DNA of 64,000 nucleotides from Pantoea alfalfae (GTDB lineage Bacteria; Pseudomonadota; Gammaproteobacteria; Enterobacterales; Enterobacteriaceae): NCBI RefSeq assembly GCF_019880205.1, contig NZ_CP082292.1, positions 3,658,001 to 3,722,000 of the forward strand, read 5' to 3'. Shown piece by piece: positions 1 to 7,892 of this stretch (position 1 is its first letter; each line of letters starts with the position of its first letter). The notes under the pieces were generated by a model. It saw only the letters and a program-made list of their open reading frames with translations, ran no database searches and was not told where the DNA came from. The position numbers and the translations under genes were made by a program.

Positions 1-106
1 GATAACCGTTGTTTATCAGTCACAAGATATTCGCATCTTATGCCGGTCAATACCATTGTGTAGATTCGGAACAGTGCATAAAAAATCAACAACGAGGAGA
101 GAGCCG

Positions 107-1420
107 ATGAAACCCCTTTCAGACCACGTCAGCGCCCGGCTGCCACAGCTGCAACAGTGGCGTCGCGACTTCCATCACTATGCCGAATCGGGCTGGCTGG
201 AGTTCCGCACCGCCACCTTAGTCGCTGAAGAGCTGCATAAGCTCGGTTATCAACTGAAGCTGGGCCGTGAGGTCATCGACGCTGACGCGCGGATGGGCTT
301 GCCCGACGAGGCGGTGCTGAAGCAGCAGGAAGCGCGCGCGCTGCAACAGGGCGCGCTGCCGCAGTGGATCAGCCACTTCTCCGGCGGATTCTGCGGCATC
401 GTGGCAACGCTCGAGACCGGCCGTCCCGGCCCGGTGATGGGCTTCCGCGTCGATATGGATGCCCTGGATCTCAACGAGAGCCAGGCTGACGATCATCTGC
501 CGCAACGTGAAGGGTTCGCCTCCTGCAACGCAGGCATGATGCACGCCTGCGGGCATGACGGCCACACCACTATCGGGCTGGGTCTCGCCTCGGTGCTGAT
601 GGCGATGAAAGATCAGCTCAGCGGTACGATTAAACTGATCTTCCAGCCCGCCGAAGAGGGTGTGCGCGGCGCAAAAGCGATGGTGGCGGCGGGCGTGGTC
701 GATGACGTTGATCGCTTCACCGCGATTCATATCGGCACCGGCGTACCGGCAGGCGAAGTGGTGTGCGGCAGCGACAGCTTCCTCGCCACTACCAAGCTGG
801 ATGTTCACTTTACCGGCGTCGGTGCCCATGCGGGCGGTCGTCCTGAAGAGGGGCGTAATGCCCTGCTGGCCGCCGCACAGGCAACGCTGGCGCTGCATGG
901 TTTAACCCAGCACAGCGGCGGCGTGGCGCGGGTCAACGTGGGCGTGCTGCAGGCCGGAACCGGCCGTAACGTGGTGGCCGACTGCGCCCTGCTGAAAGTC
1001 GAAACCCGTGGCGTGACCAATCAGGTTAACGACGATATTTATCAGCAGGCGCTGCGGGTGATTGCCGGTGCAGCGGCGATGTATGGCGTTGAGCAGCAGG
1101 TTTCACTGATGGGTGCCGCGCGCAGCTGTACGCCGACGCAGCCGTGGGTCGATTTCATCCATCAGCAGGCAGACGCGCTCGGTATCTTCGACTCGGTGGT
1201 CGATCGTAAAGCGCAGGCGGCAGGGTCAGAAGATGCGACTTACATGATGGAGCGAGTCAAAGAGCGCGGCGGCCAGGCCTCTTACGTTATTTTTGGCTGC
1301 GCGCTGGCGGCGGGCCATCACAACGCGAAATTCGACTTTGACGAGCGGGTCATGCCGGACGCTATCACACTGCTGGCCACCCTGGCGCTGAACCAGGCGC
1401 AGTATAGGGGCTCACGATGA
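107..1420 (+). CDS. abgA: p-aminobenzoyl-glutamate hydrolase subunit A
   Basis: This is an M20-family metallopeptidase subunit that, with AbgB, cleaves p-aminobenzoyl-glutamate, a folate breakdown product, into p-aminobenzoate and glutamate in the cytoplasm. The 437-residue protein carries the metal-binding motif HACGHDGH near residue 147 and the FQPAEEG motif near residue 180, both standard in M20 peptidases. The ATG at 107 is chosen over an upstream in-frame ATG at 56 because it follows a strong GAGGAGAG ribosome site and gives the usual family length (436 in E. coli). Its TGA overlaps the ATG of abgB, indicating translational coupling. The divergent regulator abgR, adjacent in E. coli, would lie left of the window. 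Confidence 0.93.
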   Translation: MKPLSDHVSARLPQLQQWRRDFHHYAESGWLEFRTATLVAEELHKLGYQLKLGREVIDADARMGLPDEAVLKQQEARALQQGALPQWISHFSGGFCGIVATLETGRPGPVMGFRVDMDALDLNESQADDHLPQREGFASCNAGMMHACGHDGHTTIGLGLASVLMAMKDQLSGTIKLIFQPAEEGVRGAKAMVAAGVVDDVDRFTAIHIGTGVPAGEVVCGSDSFLATTKLDVHFTGVGAHAGGRPEEGRNALLAAAQATLALHGLTQHSGGVARVNVGVLQAGTGRNVVADCALLKVETRGVTNQVNDDIYQQALRVIAGAAAMYGVEQQVSLMGAARSCTPTQPWVDFIHQQADALGIFDSVVDRKAQAAGSEDATYMMERVKERGGQASYVIFGCALAAGHHNAKFDFDERVMPDAITLLATLALNQAQYRGSR

Positions 1421-2859
1421 TGGAAGACTTTATTGCCGACTATATCCATCGTCATCAGCTTCGTTTCAGCACGCTCAGCGACGCCATCTGGGACACACCG
1501 GAGACCCGCTTTGCCGAAACCCGCTCGTCAGCCCTGCTTTCTGATGCGCTGGCAGAAGAGGGATTCAGAGTGGAACGCGGCGTGGGTGGCATCGATACGG
1601 CGTTTATCGCCAGTGCGGGCAGCGGCAAGCCGGTGATTGCCATCCTTGGCGAGTTCGATGCGCTGGCGGGCCTGAGTCAGCAGGCGGGCTGCGCCCGGCC
1701 ACAACCGCTGGAAGCCAACGGCAACGGCCATGGCTGCGGTCACAACCTGCTCGGCACGGCAGGTGTTGCAGCGGCCTGCGCCGTGAAAGCCTGGATGGAA
1801 CAGCATCACACGGGTGGCACGGTGCGCTTTTACGGCTGCCCTGGCGAAGAGGGCGGTTCGGGCAAGACTTTTATGGTGCGCGAAGGGCTGTTTGACGACG
1901 TTGATGCCGCCGTGACCTGGCATCCGGAGGGGTTCAGCGGCATGTTCAATCTGCGCACCCTCGCCAATATTCAGGCGGCGTTCAGCTTCAAAGGGGTTGC
2001 GGCGCACGCGGCCAATTCTCCCCATCTGGGCCGAAGCGCCCTGGATGCCGTCACGCTGATGAATACCGGGGCCAATTTTCTGCGCGAGCATATTGTTCAG
2101 GAGGCACGTCTGCACTACGCCATCACCAACAGCGGCGGTGTATCGCCGAACGTGGTGCAGGCCGATGCGGAGGTGCTCTACCTGATCCGCGCCCCGGAAC
2201 TGCCACAGGCGCAGGCGATTTATGAACGGGTGATCAATATCGCCAGGGGTGCAGCGCTGATGACCGACACCACGCTGACCGTACGTTTTGACAAAGCCTG
2301 CTCGGATTACGTGCCGAATCGCGCGCTGGAAGCGGTCATGGAGCGTTATTTGCATCAGTTTGGTTTGCCCGACTACAGCGACGAAGAGCGCGCGTTTGCG
2401 GCCGAACTGCGTGCCACCCTGACCGATGACGATCTGCGCAATGCCCGGCTCAATGTCGCCCGCACCGGTGGCGAAGCCGGGTATGCCTGGGCTGAACAGC
2501 TGGGCGACAAACTGTTTATGGATGAGGTTGCGCCCTATGCGGTCACGCGTGAGCTGCTTTATGGCTCCACCGATGTCGGCGATGTCAGCTGGGTAACGCC
2601 GACCGCACAGTGCTTTGCGCCCTGCTTTACCTTCGGCACGCCGCTGCACACCTGGCAACTGGTGGCGCAGGGTCGCACCAGTATCGGGCATAAGGGGATG
2701 TTTCTGGCGAGTAAAGTGATGGCGGCCACGGTGTTAACGCTGTTAACGGATCCGCAGGCACTGGCTGGCTGCAGGGCCGAGTTTGAACGGGTACGCGCCG
2801 CGCAGCCTTATATCTGCCCTATCCCGGCGGGGATCATACCCACAAAACTGGCCGAATGA
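1417..2859 (+). CDS. abgB: p-aminobenzoyl-glutamate hydrolase subunit B
   Basis: Second M20 peptidase subunit of the p-aminobenzoyl-glutamate hydrolase, 480 residues against 481 in E. coli. The N-terminal part has IWDTPETRF and LGEFDALAGLSQQAG, and the metal site GHGCGHNLLGTAG lies near residue 105, all close to the E. coli protein. The start overlaps the abgA stop by four bases (ATGA), so both subunits are probably made in equal amounts from one mRNA. A second ATG follows directly and cannot be excluded as the start. The 160-base gap before abgT contains only a short palindrome. Confidence 0.93.
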   Translation: MMEDFIADYIHRHQLRFSTLSDAIWDTPETRFAETRSSALLSDALAEEGFRVERGVGGIDTAFIASAGSGKPVIAILGEFDALAGLSQQAGCARPQPLEANGNGHGCGHNLLGTAGVAAACAVKAWMEQHHTGGTVRFYGCPGEEGGSGKTFMVREGLFDDVDAAVTWHPEGFSGMFNLRTLANIQAAFSFKGVAAHAANSPHLGRSALDAVTLMNTGANFLREHIVQEARLHYAITNSGGVSPNVVQADAEVLYLIRAPELPQAQAIYERVINIARGAALMTDTTLTVRFDKACSDYVPNRALEAVMERYLHQFGLPDYSDEERAFAAELRATLTDDDLRNARLNVARTGGEAGYAWAEQLGDKLFMDEVAPYAVTRELLYGSTDVGDVSWVTPTAQCFAPCFTFGTPLHTWQLVAQGRTSIGHKGMFLASKVMAATVLTLLTDPQALAGCRAEFERVRAAQPYICPIPAGIIPTKLAE

Positions 2860-2886
2860 GCCAACGGCCGTGTCTCTGACGCGGAC

Positions 2887-2903
2887 CACTATAAAAAATA
2901 GTG
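2887..2903. promoter_or_regulatory. short palindrome in the abgB-abgT gap
   Basis: CACTAT-N5-ATAGTG is a perfect 6-bp inverted repeat with an A-only spacer. It sits about 115 bases before abgT. It could be a regulator site or a weak hairpin; no T-tract follows, so it is not an obvious terminator. Confidence 0.25.
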
Positions 2904-3019
2904 CAAACACTTCCCTGATTCAGCGGAGCCGACTCTGAACTCACCGCCTGTTGTATATCACGACGGGCGTCAGACCGGGCCTCCACCGATAAGGGGAACA
3001 CAAGACGAGAATCAATACC

Positions 3020-4537
3020 ATGGAAGCAACATCCGGGAACCGCAGCCCTGGCCGGCTTTTCAGCTGGATCGAGCGTGTGGGCAATAAAGTACCCAACCCG
3101 TTTTTACTGTTTGTCTATTTGATTGTTGTTCTGATGGTGGCGACCGCCGTTATCAGCGCGCTGGACCTGGCGGTAAAAAACCCCAGCAACGGCGAAATTG
3201 TCCGGGTGAATAACCTGCTGAGCGTCGCAGGCATTCAGTGGATCCTGCCTAATATCATTAAGAACTTCAGCAGCTTTACCCCGCTGGGTTCGATTCTGGC
3301 GCTGGTGATTGGTGCCGGACTGGCAGAAAAGGTCGGCCTGCTCCAGTCGCTGATGGTGAAGATGGCGTCACGCGTCAGCCGCCGTTATGCCAGCTACATG
3401 GTGCTGTTTATCGCCTTTTTCAGCCATATCTCCTCGGATGCCGCGCTGGTGGTGATGCCGCCGCTGGGCGCACTGATCTTTCTGGCGGTGGGCCGTCATC
3501 CGGTGGCGGGCCTGCTGGCAGCTATTGCCGGTGTGGCCTCCGGCTTTACCGCCAACCTGCTGATTGTCACCACCGATGTGCTGCTCTCGGGCATCAGCAC
3601 TGAAGCGGCTAAAGCGGTCAGCGACACGGTGCATGTCAGCGTCATCGATAACTGGTTCTTTATGGCCACGTCGGTGATTGTGCTGACGATTGTGGGCGCG
3701 CTGCTGACCGATAAATTTGTCGAGCCGCGACTGCCAAAGTGGCAGGGCAACGGCGAGAAGCTGGCGGCGCTGACGCCGCTTGAAAACCGCGGTCTGCGGG
3801 CTGCCGGGATCGCCGCGCTGCTGTTTATCGCCCTGATGGCGCTGCTGGTGGTGCCGGAACATGCGCCGCTGCGCAATCCCGCCACCGGCGCCATTATTCC
3901 CTCGCCTTTTATTCAGGGCATTGTGCCAATCATCATTCTGTTCTTCTTTGTGGTGGCGATTGCTTATGGCGTGGTCACCCGGCAGATCCGTCGTCCGGAT
4001 GATATCCCGCAGCTGCTGGTCGATCCGATGAAGGGCATGGCGGGTTTTATCGTGATGGTGTTTCCGCTGTCGCAGTTCGTGGCGTTCTTCAACTGGAGCA
4101 ACATGGGCAAATTCATGGCGATCGGGCTGACTGATGTGCTGGAGAGCGCAGGCGTCAGCGGCGCGCCCGCTTTTCTCGGCCTGATGTTCCTGTCGGCGTT
4201 TCTCTGCATGTTTATCGCCAGCGGTTCAGCCATCTGGTCGATTCTGGCGCCGGTCTTTGTGCCGATGTTTATGCTGCTCGGCTTCCATCCCGCCTTTGCC
4301 CAGATGATTTTCCGCATCGCCGACTCCGCCGTGCTGCCACTGGCACCGATGTCGCCGTTTCTGCCGCTGTTTCTCGCCTTTTTGCAGCGTTACCAGAAAG
4401 ATGCGCAGCTCGGCACCTATTACGTGCTGATCTTCCCCTATCCGCTGGTGTTCTTTATCAGCTGGATAGTGCTGCTGCTGGTGTGGTATCTGCTGGGTCT
4501 GCCGATTGGACCCGGCGTCTGGCCGAAATTGCCTTAA
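3020..4537 (+). CDS. abgT: p-aminobenzoyl-glutamate transporter AbgT
   Basis: Inner-membrane transporter of the AbgT family, 505 residues (508 in E. coli). It imports p-aminobenzoyl-glutamate for the AbgAB hydrolase encoded just upstream; some family members export sulfonamides instead. The sequence begins with a soluble tail, then WIERVGNKVPNPFLLFVYLI, and continues with a dozen or so hydrophobic segments. The conserved FSHISSDAALVVMPPLGALIF and APMSPFLPLFLAF stretches are family hallmarks. The whole set abgA-abgB-abgT on one strand makes a complete uptake and cleavage unit. A hairpin directly after the stop probably terminates the operon. Confidence 0.93.
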   Translation: MEATSGNRSPGRLFSWIERVGNKVPNPFLLFVYLIVVLMVATAVISALDLAVKNPSNGEIVRVNNLLSVAGIQWILPNIIKNFSSFTPLGSILALVIGAGLAEKVGLLQSLMVKMASRVSRRYASYMVLFIAFFSHISSDAALVVMPPLGALIFLAVGRHPVAGLLAAIAGVASGFTANLLIVTTDVLLSGISTEAAKAVSDTVHVSVIDNWFFMATSVIVLTIVGALLTDKFVEPRLPKWQGNGEKLAALTPLENRGLRAAGIAALLFIALMALLVVPEHAPLRNPATGAIIPSPFIQGIVPIIILFFFVVAIAYGVVTRQIRRPDDIPQLLVDPMKGMAGFIVMVFPLSQFVAFFNWSNMGKFMAIGLTDVLESAGVSGAPAFLGLMFLSAFLCMFIASGSAIWSILAPVFVPMFMLLGFHPAFAQMIFRIADSAVLPLAPMSPFLPLFLAFLQRYQKDAQLGTYYVLIFPYPLVFFISWIVLLLVWYLLGLPIGPGVWPKLP

Positions 4538-4545
4538 GGCACCGT

Positions 4546-4572
4546 GCCACCGATGCGGGCATTATCGGTGGC
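4546..4572 (+). terminator. hairpin after abgT
   Basis: GCCACCGAT-N9-ATCGGTGGC is a perfect 9-bp stem starting nine bases after the abgT stop and followed by a T-rich run (GCTTTCTCGCTTTT). It probably ends the abgABT transcript. Confidence 0.6.
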
Positions 4573-4738
4573 GCTTTCTCGCTTTTCCGGCTGGCGGGAT
4601 ATCTGGGCATGGATTGAGTGCCCGGATAGTCTTCACGTCGGCCACCGCATAGCGGGTAACACGACCTGGCTCTTTGGCACCGTTTTTGATCTCCACAGCT
4701 TCTTTCAGCGATGCTTTAAGCTCGTCAAAAAAACTCAC
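4562..4738 (-). pseudogene. truncated HTH antitoxin (NadS/HigA-like) remnant
   Basis: Reading leftward from a GTG at 4738, preceded by GAGGTG, the frame gives SFFDELKASLKEAVEIKNG followed by RVTRYAVADVKTIRA. This matches the N-terminal half of a common family of about 95-residue helix-turn-helix antitoxins (NadS/HigA-like). The frame then runs into the abgT terminator hairpin and stops after 58 residues, before the helix-turn-helix and C-terminal parts. No intact toxin gene lies beside it. I read it as the stump of a lost toxin-antitoxin module joined to the abgT 3' end by a deletion. The family match is from memory and the exact subfamily is uncertain. Confidence 0.55.
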
Positions 4739-4843
4739 GTTACACCTCATCTTTCCCTGATTGTGTCGGCTTCTTCAGCTCAGCTTTTCTGCATCCATGA
4801 AGAAGAGGTAACAAAGCAAGGCTATGCTAGCGCAGTTACGTCA

Positions 4844-4957
4844 TTTGCATCCATACGGGCCTGCTACCGCGTTACCGGGCTGAGAGACAGCTCTGAGTTT
4901 CATACAGATCCTGGCCTGATCACAACTGCCGGAGTTGATCTGCGATGAATGGCAAAA
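4844..4957 (+). promoter_or_regulatory. TPP-riboswitch-like leader
   Basis: The leader has, in order and at plausible spacing, CGGGCCTGC, GGGCTGAGAG, GGCCTGATC, a hairpin (CAACT/AGTTG) and ATCTGCGATG, enclosed by the pair TTTGC (4844-4848) and GCAAA (4952-4956). These resemble the CGGGGTGC, CTGAGA, ACCTGATC and CAGCG boxes of the thiamine-pyrophosphate (THI box) riboswitch. A GCCTG/CGGGC stem fits P3. I could not find a good P2 stem, and the 3' box is diverged, so this may be a degenerate or unrelated leader. It lies about 160 bases before the MFS gene that starts at 5116. Confidence 0.4.
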
Positions 4958-5115
4958 CCTGCAACGTATGTTGCTAAATCGTCAGCAACGACGCTCTCGG
5001 CATTGGCGGATGAATTGACTATTCTGCTCTTTCTTCGCTTGCTAACGGTTAACTATTTTAATAAGCCTCCGACCGGCTGCGAGTCGTCTCCACACTGCCT
5101 GAGGTTCACGCTGAC

Positions 5116-6525
5116 ATGACCACCTCCTCCACCAGCCTGCCGCCGATGCACGCTTCATCGGCGGCCCGTAACAGCTTAGCCGCACGCGTTGATGCGCTGC
5201 CCTCCTCCGCCGGATTGTGGCGCTTTATTACGCTGCTGGCGCTGGGCGGCTTTTTTGAGCTTTATGATCTGTTTGAAACCGGCTACATCAGTACCGGCCT
5301 GCTGTCGGCCGGCGTATTTCACACGGGTGCGGCAGGCGTGCTGGGCTTCTCCGATCAGGCGGCCTTCGCCTCAGCCACTTTTCTCGGCCTGTTTTTCGGG
5401 GCCAGCCTGCTGGCCCCCTACGCTGACCGCTTTGGTCGCCGTCTCACCTTTATGTGTGCGCTGCTGTGGTATGGGCTGTTTTCGCTGCTGATGGCGTTCC
5501 AGCAGAGCGCGGAGATGATCATTCTGTTCCGCTTTCTGGTGGGGATCGGGCTGGGCGTCGAGCTGGTGACTATTGATACTTACCTGTCGGAATGGGTGCC
5601 GAGCCATCTGCGAAGCCGCGCTTTTGCCTTCTCCTTTTTCGTGCAGTTTTTGTCGGTGCCTGCGGTGGCGCTGATGTCCTGGTGGCTGATTCCGCAAACG
5701 CTGCTCAGTCTGGAAGGCTGGCGCTGGGTAGTGATCGCGGGCGCGGTCTGTTCGCTGGTGATCTGGCTGGTGCGCAGAAATCTGCCGGAGTCAGCACGCT
5801 GGCTGGCGCAGCAGGGTCGTCATCAGGAGGCACATGACGTGCTGTCGATGATGGAGCAACGCTGCGGCATCCCAGCCGGACCCGCGTTTTCAGCTGAGGA
5901 TGCAGCGGCAAAACTGCCCAGAAAGGGACGCTTCAGCGAGATCTGGTCTCCTGCTTACCGCAAGCGCACTCTGATGCTGGTGGTGATGAATTTTTTTCAG
6001 GCAATCGGCTTTTTCGGCTTTGGTAACTGGCTGCCTGCGCTGTTGTCAGGCCGTGGAGCCACGGTGACGCACAGCCTGCTCTATGCTTTCTTCATCACCC
6101 TGGCCTATCCGCTGGGATCGCTGATTTGCAGCCGCTACGCTGACAAAATGGAGAATAAGTGGCAGATCGTCCTGTCGTCGCTGATGACGGTGGTGTTCGG
6201 TACGCTCTTTGCTTTCCAGACGCAGCCGGTATTGCTGATTCTGTGCGGCTTCCTGATCACCTGGTCCAACGCCTGGCTGACCTTCAGCTTCCACGCCTAT
6301 CAGACCGAGATTTTCCCCACCCACATTCGGGCGCGGGCAGTCGGCTTCTGCTACTCCTTCAGCCGCCTCTCAACGGTCTTCAGCAGTATTCTCATCGGGA
6401 TGATATTGCAGTACGCAGGAACGCCAGGTGTGATTACCTTTATCGTGCTGAGCATGGTGATGGTGATGCTGTCAGTAGGGATTTACGGGCCGAAAACGCG
6501 CGGAATCGATCTGGAGAATATCTAA
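5116..6525 (+). CDS. MFS transporter, sugar/metabolite-proton symporter family
   Basis: A 469-residue major facilitator superfamily protein of the inner membrane with about 12 hydrophobic segments. The motif between helices 2 and 3 is present as PYADRFGRRLTF (near residue 100), and LPESARWLAQQGR (near residue 225) is the conserved segment at the end of helix 6 seen in sugar and NiaP/aromatic-acid type transporters. The N-terminal 30 residues are hydrophilic. The substrate cannot be read from sequence. If the leader upstream is a true thiamine-pyrophosphate riboswitch, a thiamine or pyrimidine-precursor substrate would be favoured; that is inference. It has no operon partner and ends at a strong hairpin. 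Confidence 0.85.
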   Translation: MTTSSTSLPPMHASSAARNSLAARVDALPSSAGLWRFITLLALGGFFELYDLFETGYISTGLLSAGVFHTGAAGVLGFSDQAAFASATFLGLFFGASLLAPYADRFGRRLTFMCALLWYGLFSLLMAFQQSAEMIILFRFLVGIGLGVELVTIDTYLSEWVPSHLRSRAFAFSFFVQFLSVPAVALMSWWLIPQTLLSLEGWRWVVIAGAVCSLVIWLVRRNLPESARWLAQQGRHQEAHDVLSMMEQRCGIPAGPAFSAEDAAAKLPRKGRFSEIWSPAYRKRTLMLVVMNFFQAIGFFGFGNWLPALLSGRGATVTHSLLYAFFITLAYPLGSLICSRYADKMENKWQIVLSSLMTVVFGTLFAFQTQPVLLILCGFLITWSNAWLTFSFHAYQTEIFPTHIRARAVGFCYSFSRLSTVFSSILIGMILQYAGTPGVITFIVLSMVMVMLSVGIYGPKTRGIDLENI

Positions 6526-6531
6526 AAGAAA

Positions 6532-6558
6532 AGGCCGTCATCCTGATGATGACGGCCT
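6532..6558. terminator. bidirectional hairpin between MFS gene and gluconate dehydrogenase operon
   Basis: AGGCCGTCA-N9-TGACGGCCT forms a perfect 9-bp stem between two convergent genes. It is flanked by A-rich sequence on the left, which gives a T-rich tail for the leftward transcript. Confidence 0.7.
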
Positions 6559-6571
6559 CTATTACTGCCGG

Positions 6572-7888
6572 TTATTTGCCTTCGAGTACGTTGATATCCG
6601 CACTGCCCAGCCGGTCTTTCTCATCTTTACGCAGCGCCGCGACCTGTTTCGCGCTGACCGGCTCCGACGCCTTGTTGCCCCAGCTGTTACGCACGAAGTT
6701 CACTACGTCTGCCACCTGCTGATCGTCAAGACGCCAGCCGAATGCTGGCATGGTAATCGTCGACGGCGCGCCATTGACGCCAGGCAACTGTCCGCCCACC
6801 AGCACGATATGAATCAGTGAGGTCGGATCGTCCGCCAGCACCACCGGATTACCGCGCAGCGCCGGATAGAAACGTTTATAACCGCTGCCATCGGTTTTAT
6901 GGCACGCCGCACAGCTGTCGACGTAGGTGGCTGCACCCGTCGCACTGTCATCACCTTTCCACAACGCTTTGGCGGTGGCATCATCGACGCTGAAGGCTGC
7001 CTGATGCGGATCTTTTGCACCCAGCGACTTCAGATAGCGCGCAATGGCGGTGATATCGGCCTCGCTCAGGTGCTGCAGACTGTGTTCCACCACGTCGGTC
7101 ATGCCACCGAAAGCAGCGGTGTGATCGTTGCGGCCATAGCGCAGGAACTGACGCAGGTCCTCTTCGCTCCAGCGTCCCAGCCCGTCACGGTTGTCACCGC
7201 GCAGGTTGCTGGCGGTCCAGCCATCAATCGGCGCGCTGCTACCCGCCAGATAGTCGCTGCCCTCCTCGTTGGTCAGCGCCTTCTCCTGCATGGTGATGCT
7301 GCGCGGCGTGTGACAGGCTCCACAGTGGCCCAGTCCTTCAACCAGATAGCGACCCCGCGCCAGCACCGGATCTTCCTGGGCGGCAGGCTGGAACGCTTTT
7401 ACATCGGGCGCAAAAATGCCGCGCCAGATCGCCAGCGGCCAGCGCATCGACAGCGGCCAGGGAATGTCGCTCTCCCGGTTTGGCTGCTTAACCGCCGCAA
7501 CGCCATGCATGAAATAGGCATAAAGCGCCTTCATATCCTCATCGCTGACCACCGCGTAGGAAGGAAATGGCATCGCCGGATAGAGCGTATCGCCATTTTT
7601 CGCCACGCCGTGACGCACCGCTTTCTGAAAGTCGTCGTAGCTGTATTCACCAATACCGGTGTCGCCATCGGGCGTGATGTTGGTGGAGTAGATGGTGCCA
7701 ATCGGTGTTGCCATCGGCAGACCACCGGCAAACGCTGCGCCGCCTTTGCTGGTGTGGCAGGCCACACAGTCACCGGCGCGCGCCAGATACTCACCGCGTT
7801 TAACCAGATCGTCCTGGCTGCTATCCGCCAGTACGGCGAACGACAGGGAGCCAAGAATCAGAGCCAGAATGCCATTTTTCATCGCCAT
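6572..7888 (-). CDS. gluconate 2-dehydrogenase cytochrome c subunit
   Basis: A 438-residue periplasmic, membrane-attached tri-heme cytochrome c that passes electrons from the flavoprotein subunit to ubiquinone. An N-terminal signal peptide ends near ALADSS (residue 21). Three heme c sites are visible: CVACH at 41-45, CGACH at 189-193 and CAACH at 326-330, the layout of the cytochrome subunits of membrane gluconate, sorbitol and alcohol dehydrogenases. It is the last gene of a three-gene leftward operon, starting four bases after the catalytic subunit. The substrate assignment to gluconate is inferred from the GntR-type operator upstream of the operon. Confidence 0.88.
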   Translation of the reverse strand: MAMKNGILALILGSLSFAVLADSSQDDLVKRGEYLARAGDCVACHTSKGGAAFAGGLPMATPIGTIYSTNITPDGDTGIGEYSYDDFQKAVRHGVAKNGDTLYPAMPFPSYAVVSDEDMKALYAYFMHGVAAVKQPNRESDIPWPLSMRWPLAIWRGIFAPDVKAFQPAAQEDPVLARGRYLVEGLGHCGACHTPRSITMQEKALTNEEGSDYLAGSSAPIDGWTASNLRGDNRDGLGRWSEEDLRQFLRYGRNDHTAAFGGMTDVVEHSLQHLSEADITAIARYLKSLGAKDPHQAAFSVDDATAKALWKGDDSATGAATYVDSCAACHKTDGSGYKRFYPALRGNPVVLADDPTSLIHIVLVGGQLPGVNGAPSTITMPAFGWRLDDQQVADVVNFVRNSWGNKASEPVSAKQVAALRKDEKDRLGSADINVLEGK

Positions 7889-7892
7889 CTCC

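Noticed and set aside
4544-4948. Plus-strand open frame of 134 codons after abgT
   Set aside because: It starts at the abgT terminator hairpin, has no ribosome site or recognisable domain, and overlaps the antitoxin remnant and the riboswitch-like leader.
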